Below, piece by piece: positions 58,504-64,000 of a stretch of 64,000 nt of DNA. This DNA is from Ga0077560 sp046330435. Its GTDB lineage: Bacteria; Actinomycetota; Thermoleophilia; Miltoncostaeales; Miltoncostaeaceae. The position numbers were made by a program, and so were the translations under genes. The notes under the pieces were generated by a model. That model worked only from the letters and a program-made list of their open reading frames with translations, was not told the DNA's origin and did not search any database. The DNA lies in contig JAXLST010000011.1 of the NCBI GenBank assembly GCA_046330435.1, positions 62,001 to 126,000 of the forward strand. Reading direction: 5' to 3'. Within the stretch, counting starts at the first letter, position 1. Every line of letters starts with the position of its first letter.

Positions 58504-60999
58504 TCAGTGGGCCTCGGTCACCCGGTTGCGGCGCGCGTCACGGTCCAGCGCCGCCCGGGTCCGGGGCCCCAGCGTGCCGTTCGGCGGGATGTGGGCGCGG
58601 CGCTGGTAGCGCTGCACCGCCCGCAGGAGCGGCACCGTGAAGCGGTCGGTGATGCGCCACCTGGGCGGAAGGGCCTGCACCGCGATCATCTGCGTCTGCA
58701 CGCCCCGCAGGATCTCCCCGCGGATCCCCCGCTGGATCCGGCCGCCCGGGTCGTACCGCAGCTGGTCGCCCAGGGCGCCGTCCAGGCTGGGGTGGCGCCG
58801 CGGCAGGGGCGGGAGCTCCGCGATGTGGATGACCAGCGACGACCGGTTCCCGCTGACGTCCTCGGCCACCAGCCGGTGCCGGCCGCCGGCCGACAGGGCC
58901 GCGGCGGTGACCCCCTTGCCGAGCTCCTTGCCGTCGATGGTGAGCCGCCGGACCCCCGACAGCCCATCCCGCACGGTGATCTCCGCCACCACCCGCCCGG
59001 GGGCCGCCACGCCAGGCGCGGTCACGCGCAGCACCGGCGGGGTCCCGTCGATGAGCACGCGGTCGCCCACGTCGGTGCGGTTGCCCACCAGGTCGACGGC
59101 ACGGACGAGCACGGCGTAGCGGCCGTCGGGCAGCTCGATGCCGCCCGCCCCGATCTTCCGGGGCGCCTTGGGCCCCTGGATGAGGCGCACGTCGCGCACC
59201 CCGGTCTCGGCGTCGGTCGCCCGGGCCTTCAGCAGGTTGCGCCGCACCATCAGCGTGAGGTCCGGCGGCCGCTGGTCCACCACCACGTCCAGGTCCTGCA
59301 CCACCAGGCTGCCGTCGCGGGCCACCACGCTCGCGGTCACCCGGTGGGTCCCCGGCACGGTGTACCGGCGGGTGAAGCGCGGGCCCACCGCGACGAGTTG
59401 CCCGTTCTCCCGCCATTCCACGGGGCTCACCGCGATGCCGGTGATCTTCGCGGTCACGTCCGCGGTGCCGCCGGGCTTCATCATCACCCGCGACGCGGAG
59501 AGGGCGAGCACGGGCGGCGGGCCGGGCTCGGGCATGAGGCTGGACGGGTCCGACGGCGACGAGGCGTTGCCCGACGCGTCGACCGCGACCACCGTGATCG
59601 TGCGGGTGACCGTGGGGTCCAGGCCGGGGATGTCGAACGACGTCCCGGTGGTGGTGCCGATGTCCTGGCCGTCCATCTGCACGATGTAGTGGTGCAGGCC
59701 GGACCGCGCCATGAGGGTCGCGGCCGGTGAGAACTCGCTGGGGTTGCCCGCCAGGTCGGTCGCGCGCAGCGTGTACGCGTGGTCGGTGCCCTGGTCGGCG
59801 GGGGCGGTCCACTCCGCGTGCAGCGCGCCGCGGGACGGCACCGTCACGATGAGGCGCGACGGCGCGTCGGGCGCCGCCTCGTCGGCGGCCCCCGCGTCGG
59901 TGAGCGAGGTGCCCGCCACGGATCCCAGGGACACGCCGTCGCGGCGCACGGCGTAGCTGTCCGCCTCGGCGACGGGCTCCCAGGACAGGGTGAGGGGCCA
60001 GCCGGACCCGGTGGGCGCCGCCGGCCGGTCGGGCGGGGTCCGGTCGATCCACACCACGCCGGTGGCGTCCCCGGCCGCCGGCGTCCACGCGCTGCGGTTC
60101 CCCACCAGGTCGATGGCCCGGAACTGCACCAGGGTGCGCCCCTCGGCGGTGACGACCACCGATGGGCCGGAGGCGGCGGCCGTCCAGGAGCTCCCGCCGT
60201 TGACCGACGTGCGGTGCTCGTACCCGGACAGGCCGGCGGTGGCGTCCGTGGAGCCCGAGGCGACCACGGTGACGTCGGTCACGTTCGCCGGATCGGGCTG
60301 CGCGCCGGCGAGCGCGGGCAGGGTGGGGGGCGTGGCGTCCGAGACGATGGTGCGGCCCGGTGACTGCAGGCTGGCGTTCCCCGCCCCGTCGTAGGCGACC
60401 ACGCGGTAGAGGTGGCTGCCGTCGGGCGCGCCGCCGTCGATGTACGACGGCATGGCGGTGGTGCCGATCTGGGACCCGTCGCGCAGCACCCGGTAGCCCG
60501 CGAGCCCGCTGCCGCCGGAGTCGGTCGCCGGCGTCCAGGTGAGCGACGGCGCCGAGGACGGCGACGAGCCGGCCGGCTGGGCCGGCGTGGTGGGGAGCGT
60601 GCGGTCCAGGCGCGCGAGCCCCTCGGGCGACGGGGCCCCCGCCCACGCCGAGCGGTTGCTGAGGGCGTCGACCGCCCGGAACTGGACCTGCGTCTCGCCC
60701 TGCGCGGACACGCCGAGGGCGGCGCCGGCCGACACGCCGGACCAGGTCGCCCCGCCGTCGGTGGAGGTGCGGTACTCGTACGAGACGGCGTCCGCGCCGC
60801 CGCCCGTCGCGGTGAACGCGACCGACGCCGCCGGGCTCCAGGCGGCCGCGCCCCCGGACACGGTGGGGGCGGTGAGCGGCACGGCGATGCCGGGCAGCGC
60901 GAGGGTGACGACGACCACCGTGACGGCGGCCCGTCCCATGCGCCGGCGACGCCCGGGACGGGGCGGCGAACTGCCGGATGTCTGGCTGAAATCGGGCAT
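58504..60999 (-). CDS. Large secreted Ig/FN3-like repeat protein with C-terminal peptidoglycan-binding domain
   Basis: 831 residues. A signal/anchor lies at about 22-42 (AAVTVVVVTLALPGIAVPL). Tandem beta-domains of about 85-100 residues follow, recognisable by repeats such as YEYRTSTDGGATWSG to VQFRAVDALSNRSAW and YEHRTSVNGGSSWTA to VQFRAIDLVGNRSAW, plus LTWTPATDSGGSGLAGYRVL-type strands. A middle region has PKD-like PGTHRVTASVVARDG. The last 80 residues are a PG_binding_1 domain (LLRAVQRYQRRAHIPPNGTLG then PRTRAALDRD). Likely a wall-attached adhesin or surface structural protein. ATG 60999 or 60939 could start it. Confidence 0.85.
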   Translation of the reverse strand: MPDFSQTSGSSPPRPGRRRRMGRAAVTVVVVTLALPGIAVPLTAPTVSGGAAAWSPAASVAFTATGGGADAVSYEYRTSTDGGATWSGVSAGAALGVSAQGETQVQFRAVDALSNRSAWAGAPSPEGLARLDRTLPTTPAQPAGSSPSSAPSLTWTPATDSGGSGLAGYRVLRDGSQIGTTAMPSYIDGGAPDGSHLYRVVAYDGAGNASLQSPGRTIVSDATPPTLPALAGAQPDPANVTDVTVVASGSTDATAGLSGYEHRTSVNGGSSWTAAASGPSVVVTAEGRTLVQFRAIDLVGNRSAWTPAAGDATGVVWIDRTPPDRPAAPTGSGWPLTLSWEPVAEADSYAVRRDGVSLGSVAGTSLTDAGAADEAAPDAPSRLIVTVPSRGALHAEWTAPADQGTDHAYTLRATDLAGNPSEFSPAATLMARSGLHHYIVQMDGQDIGTTTGTSFDIPGLDPTVTRTITVVAVDASGNASSPSDPSSLMPEPGPPPVLALSASRVMMKPGGTADVTAKITGIAVSPVEWRENGQLVAVGPRFTRRYTVPGTHRVTASVVARDGSLVVQDLDVVVDQRPPDLTLMVRRNLLKARATDAETGVRDVRLIQGPKAPRKIGAGGIELPDGRYAVLVRAVDLVGNRTDVGDRVLIDGTPPVLRVTAPGVAAPGRVVAEITVRDGLSGVRRLTIDGKELGKGVTAAALSAGGRHRLVAEDVSGNRSSLVIHIAELPPLPRRHPSLDGALGDQLRYDPGGRIQRGIRGEILRGVQTQMIAVQALPPRWRITDRFTVPLLRAVQRYQRRAHIPPNGTLGPRTRAALDRDARRNRVTEAH

Positions 61000-61407
61000 G
61001 CGGAAGCACGGGGGCGCGCGGACCCCACCATCGGCTTCGGCACTCCGACATGCGAAATGAGCTTCCGACGTGCTGTCGGAACGCTTCGCGGAGGATGTGA
61101 CGCGCGCTCACCGATCTCCTTGCGACCGCTCCAGCCGTTGCGGCGGCCCGCACCCCCGCGGCGGGTCCGCCGCGCCGGCCGGTGATCGCCTCTCCAGTGG
61201 AGGGCGACGGGCGAGCGCGCGTCGGTACGAATCTACATGACCGGTCGGCGCCGTCGACCCCCGAAAGTCCAGCGTCGAAGCCCCTTCCGGCCCCCCGCAA
61301 CCCTTTTCGCATGAGGGGTTTCCCTCACGCCCTCCCTGGCATCGTTTTCACGGTGCGGGCGTGCCGGGCGGCTCACCCGGACCCCGCGCGCCGCCGATCC
61401 AGAGGGT
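61000..61407. other. 408-nt intergenic region with two perfect hairpins
   Basis: No coding frame is convincing. It holds TTCCGAC (61063-61069), GTGCT, GTCGGAA (61075-61081), with a further TCCGAC copy at about 61044, and TGAGGG (61312-61317), GTTT, CCCTCA (61322-61327). The 61300 area is distinctly AT-richer (CCCTTTTCGCATGAG). It is the shared upstream region of the divergent secreted repeat protein and the L,D-transpeptidase; a regulatory role is likely but no known riboswitch was matched. Confidence 0.4.
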
Positions 61408-62118
61408 GTGAGGAGGTGGTTCGGCACGGTCGCCGCATGCACGACGCTGCTCGCCTGGGCGCCACAGGCGCGCCCGGCGGACGTCCCCGCGGTGCCGCGC
61501 CACGGTGCGCTCACCGCGCTGGTGGTGTGGCCCACCGTCGCCCGGGCCGCGCCGGCCCGCGATGCCGCCGCCCTCATGCGGCTCACCGGCGCGACGGCCT
61601 ACTCGCGGCGGCCGCAGGCGATGCTGGTGACCGGCGTGCGCCGCCAGGGGAACGCGACGTGGGTGCGGGTGCAGCTGCCCATCCGGCCCAACGGCACCGC
61701 CGGCTGGGTGCGGCGCGGGACCGTGCGGCTGCAGGTCACGCGCGTGCGCATCGTGGTGCGGCTGGCGCAGCGGCGCCTGGAGGTGTGGCGATCGGGCCGC
61801 AGGGTGGCGAGCTTCGCCGCCGGGATCGGGCGCGCCGGCACGCCCACCCCCGTCGGGCGGTTCGCCGTGCAGGACGCCCTGCCCACGCTGCCCGCATGGC
61901 GGCGGGTGTACGGCGGGTGGACGATCCCGCTCACCGCCCACTCCCCCACACTGCGGCGGTTCATGGGCGGGGACGGCCTGGTGGCGCTCCACGGCGGAGG
62001 CCCCTGGCGGGTGGGGGTCCGGTCCAGCAACGGCTGCGTGGTGCTCGGCGAGGCCGATCTGGCGGTGGTGGCGCGGCTGGTGCGCCCCGGCACGCCGGTC
62101 GACATCCGGCGCCGCTGA
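61408..62118 (+). CDS. L,D-transpeptidase (YkuD domain), exported
   Basis: 236 residues. N-terminal signal-like helix (GTVAACTTLLAWAPQA), an SH3-like segment at about 55-110, and a YkuD domain from about 110: RIVVRLAQRRLEVWRSGRRV, GRAGTPTPVGRFAV, ALHGGGPWRVGVRSSNGCVVL. Nucleophile C210 and H195 are present. The usual SHGC reads SNGC. It makes 3-3 cross-links or attaches proteins in peptidoglycan. GTG 61408 has a poor ribosome site. Confidence 0.88.
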   Translation: MRRWFGTVAACTTLLAWAPQARPADVPAVPRHGALTALVVWPTVARAAPARDAAALMRLTGATAYSRRPQAMLVTGVRRQGNATWVRVQLPIRPNGTAGWVRRGTVRLQVTRVRIVVRLAQRRLEVWRSGRRVASFAAGIGRAGTPTPVGRFAVQDALPTLPAWRRVYGGWTIPLTAHSPTLRRFMGGDGLVALHGGGPWRVGVRSSNGCVVLGEADLAVVARLVRPGTPVDIRRR

Positions 62119-62165
62119 CCGATCCCCGGTCCCCGCCGGTCACCGGCGTGCGACCATCGCCCCGG

Positions 62166-62831
62166 ATGGCGATCCCCCTCGACCAGCCGCTGCCCCTCGG
62201 GGCGGCGGTGCGCCACACCGGGCCCCGTGACGGGGACGTCGTGGTGGCCCTCAACGGCGGGCGCGCCCGGGCGGTGCCCGGCGACTGGAGCCCGTCGATC
62301 GAGTGGCTGGTCCGGCACCTCGCGGACGACCTGCCCGGCCTGGGGTTCCTGGAGGTGCGCTACCGGGTGAAGTCCTGGCGGCGCCTGGACTCGTGCATCG
62401 AGGACGGCCTGGCGGCCGTGGACGCGGCCCTCGCGGCCGGCGCCCGGCGGGTCGCGATGCTCGGGTTCTCGATGGGCGGCGCGGTGAGCCTCGCCTGCGC
62501 CGGGGTGCGTCCCGTGCAGGACGTCGTCGCTCTCGCGCCGTGGATCCCGCGCGAGCTGGACCTCGGCGCGCTGCGCGGTACGCGGGTCACCGTGCTGCAC
62601 GGCTCCCTGGACGCCGCCTTCCCGGGCGTCCCAGCGCTCAAGCCGGCGCACTCCCTGGCGGGCGTGGAGCGGATGCGCGCCCTGGGCGTGGACGCCTCCC
62701 ACACGGTCATCCCCGGCGGCGTGCACGGCATCGCCCTGCGCCCGCTGGGGGTGCTGATGCCCCTGCCGCGGGCCGGCGGCTGGCTGCGGCTGGTGCGCGC
62801 CGAGCTGGCGCGCTTCGCCGCCGGGGGCTAG
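62166..62831 (+). CDS. Alpha/beta hydrolase, dienelactone-hydrolase-like
   Basis: 221 residues. Nucleophile elbow GFSMGGAVSLACAG with Ser near 101, acid in VTVLHGSLDAAFP, and His in IPGGVHGIALRP complete a catalytic triad in the right order. Length and lack of a lid suggest a small esterase or peptidase-like hydrolase; substrate unknown. Its stop overlaps the convergent desaturase gene by 4 nt. Confidence 0.82.
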   Translation: MAIPLDQPLPLGAAVRHTGPRDGDVVVALNGGRARAVPGDWSPSIEWLVRHLADDLPGLGFLEVRYRVKSWRRLDSCIEDGLAAVDAALAAGARRVAMLGFSMGGAVSLACAGVRPVQDVVALAPWIPRELDLGALRGTRVTVLHGSLDAAFPGVPALKPAHSLAGVERMRALGVDASHTVIPGGVHGIALRPLGVLMPLPRAGGWLRLVRAELARFAAGG

Positions 62832-63778
62832 GAGGAGGCCGCCTCGCGCCGGGCGATCCGCTCCGGCGTCGGCAGCTTGACGTTCCACACCAGGCCCAGG
62901 CGCTCCATCCCGCGGATCACCATCCAGCTCACGTCGATCTGGAACCGGCCCAGCCCGTGCCGCGCGGACCCGGGGAACGCGTGGTGGTTGTTGTGCCACC
63001 CCTCGCCGAACACGAGCATCGCGACCAGCCAGTGGTTGCGGCTCTCGTCCGAGGTCTCGAAGCGCCGTCGCCCGAACATGTGGCAGATCGAGTTGACGCT
63101 CCAGGTGGCGTGGTCGAAGACGAACACGCGCACCAGGCCCGCCCACACGAACGCCTGCACGCCGCGGTCGACCTCGCCCGTGACCGCCCACCCCGCCAGG
63201 AACGGGATGGCGAGCCCGAGGGCGAGCCACACCATGTAGAGCCGGTCGATCCGACGGACCAGGGGGTCGGCGTACAGGTCCTTCCCGTACACCTCGCCGC
63301 GCTCCATGCCCTTGGTGGTGAACAGCCACCCCATGTGGGCGTGGAACGCACCGCCCAGCACGCCGCGCCACCCCTCGCCGTGGCCGTGCGGGGAGTGCGG
63401 GTCGCCGTCCTTGTCGGACATGGCGTGGTGCTTGCGGTGGTCGGTGACCCACTGGGTCACGGGGCCCTGCGTGGCCATGCAGCCGGCGATGGCCCAGAAG
63501 GCGCGCACCGCCCGGCCACTCTGGAACGCCTTGTGGCTGAAGAGCCGGTGGAAGCCCACGGTGATGCCGAGCCCCGTCACCACGTACATGACGGCGAACA
63601 GCACCAGGTCGAGCCACGACAGCGCGACGCCCCACAGGATCCCGGCGGCCGAAAGCACCCCGAAGAACGGGACGACGACGGCGACGAGGGTGACGATCCG
63701 GCTGGCCAGCGACGTGCGGTGCCGCACGGTGGCGACGGGCACGCGCGGGCCTGAGGGGGCGGCCGCGTTCGAACTCAC
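62828..63778 (-). CDS. Membrane acyl-CoA/acyl-lipid desaturase, delta-9 type
   Basis: 316 residues, four membrane helices. All three histidine boxes are present: GFHRLFSHK (HxxxxH), TDHRKHHAMSD (HxxHH), and WHNNHHAFP (HxxHH), plus NSICHMFGRRRF near the third. This binds the diiron centre of stearoyl-CoA-type desaturases, which insert a cis double bond using O2. GTG 63778 has TATGGT 8 nt upstream. No electron donor gene is in the window. Confidence 0.92.
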   Translation of the reverse strand: MSSNAAAPSGPRVPVATVRHRTSLASRIVTLVAVVVPFFGVLSAAGILWGVALSWLDLVLFAVMYVVTGLGITVGFHRLFSHKAFQSGRAVRAFWAIAGCMATQGPVTQWVTDHRKHHAMSDKDGDPHSPHGHGEGWRGVLGGAFHAHMGWLFTTKGMERGEVYGKDLYADPLVRRIDRLYMVWLALGLAIPFLAGWAVTGEVDRGVQAFVWAGLVRVFVFDHATWSVNSICHMFGRRRFETSDESRNHWLVAMLVFGEGWHNNHHAFPGSARHGLGRFQIDVSWMVIRGMERLGLVWNVKLPTPERIARREAASS

Positions 63779-63786
63779 GGCGCGGA

Positions 63787-63792
63787 ACCATA
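63787..63792 (-). promoter_or_regulatory. -10 box TATGGT of the desaturase gene
   Basis: TATGGT on the minus strand, 8 nt before GTG 63778; near-leaderless. Confidence 0.45.
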
Positions 63793-63856
63793 GCGGTGAT
63801 CCGTCCCGGGACGGTACCCCCATCCCCGCGGCCCGCCGGTGTGCGAGCCTGGACCG

Positions 63857-64000
63857 GTGCGGATCGCGGTCATCGGAACGGGCATCGCGGGCCTGGGGGC
63901 GGCCCACGCCCTGCGGCGCGTCCACGACGTGGTGGTGTTCGAGCGGGACGACCGGCCCGGCGGGCACTCCGACACGCACGAGGTGACCGGCCCGGACGGC
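63857..64000 (+). CDS. FAD-dependent amine-oxidase-like protein, N-terminal fragment
   Basis: Only 48 codons are inside the window; the gene runs off the edge. RIAVIGTGIAGLGAAHALRR is the Rossmann FAD motif GxGxxG, then VVVFERDDRPGGHSDTHEV, which matches the 'predicted NAD/FAD-binding protein' group that often sits in operons for cyclopropane or modified fatty acids. That fits its divergent position next to a desaturase. GAGCCT lies 6 nt before the GTG, compatible with a leaderless start. Confidence 0.75.
   Translation, partial: MRIAVIGTGIAGLGAAHALRRVHDVVVFERDDRPGGHSDTHEVTGPDG

Noticed and set aside
61093..61407. c-di-AMP (ydaO-type) riboswitch before the L,D-transpeptidase
   Set aside because: Plausible from gene function, but the conserved ydaO core is not present.

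Overview
The window is very GC-rich, densely packed, plasmid- and phage-free chromosomal DNA from a high-GC Gram-positive bacterium. Evidence for Actinomycetota: extreme GC3, many GTG starts, 1-nt and 4-nt stop/start overlaps, TANNNT -10 boxes placed 6-8 nt before start codons (leaderless genes), a heliorhodopsin, EtfAB, PspA/PspAA, KdpFABC and a ROK-controlled xylose operon. A deep-branching class such as Thermoleophilia would fit, but the sequence alone does not prove the class. I recognised no tRNA, rRNA, CRISPR array, insertion sequence or prophage.

Layout. 1-13.1 kb: a secreted polysaccharide deacetylase (cut by the window edge), a drug-efflux MFS protein, a Lpd/mercuric-reductase-like flavoprotein, pyruvate kinase, a membrane LuxR regulator, a double VOC protein, a TPR protein, an ABC-F ATPase and an ECF sigma factor with a membrane partner. 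13.4-22.5 kb: EtfBA, two sister DUF6220-like membrane proteins, a universal stress protein, an MFS/GntR divergent pair, a FabF-like ketosynthase, an orphan globin-coupled chemoreceptor and methylglyoxal synthase.

22.5-28.6 kb is the most unusual locus. An ECF sigma and zinc anti-sigma pair is followed by a tightly coupled run of four genes: a Rieske domain fused to an FMN/3Fe-4S glutamate-synthase core, an unrecognised protein, a second Rieske domain fused to a pyruvate-oxidase-like TPP enzyme, and a Crp/Fnr regulator. Two different catalytic cores, each given its own N-terminal Rieske domain inside one operon, suggest an undescribed redox system.

28.6-38 kb: a UPF0104-type membrane protein, a nitroreductase, and a complete Kdp potassium system (27-aa small ORF, kdpF, A, B, C, a KdpD-like kinase, kdpE). 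The KdpD N-terminal sensor (KdpD plus Usp domains) is encoded separately and divergently, so KdpD is split in two. 38-46.2 kb: a purple-acid-phosphatase-like protein, SerB with ACT domains, a heliorhodopsin with its retinal lysine and counterion, two competing hairpins, and a 2-oxoacid:ferredoxin oxidoreductase operon (gamma, alpha, beta) ending in a GltD-like NAD(P)H/FAD/ferredoxin fusion.

46.2-56 kb: a multiply frameshifted secreted-protein pseudogene, then on the minus strand a xylose operon: an LLM flavoprotein, xylB, a promoter overlapped by a perfect palindrome, xylA, xylose-binding lipoprotein, single-domain ATPase, permease, ROK regulator, and an aldose 1-epimerase with a 1-nt frameshift. 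56-64 kb: an envelope-stress cluster (PspAA, PspA, divergent TPM-domain protein), an 831-aa secreted repeat protein with a peptidoglycan-binding end, an L,D-transpeptidase, a small alpha/beta hydrolase, a delta-9-type desaturase and the start of a FAD amine-oxidase-like gene.
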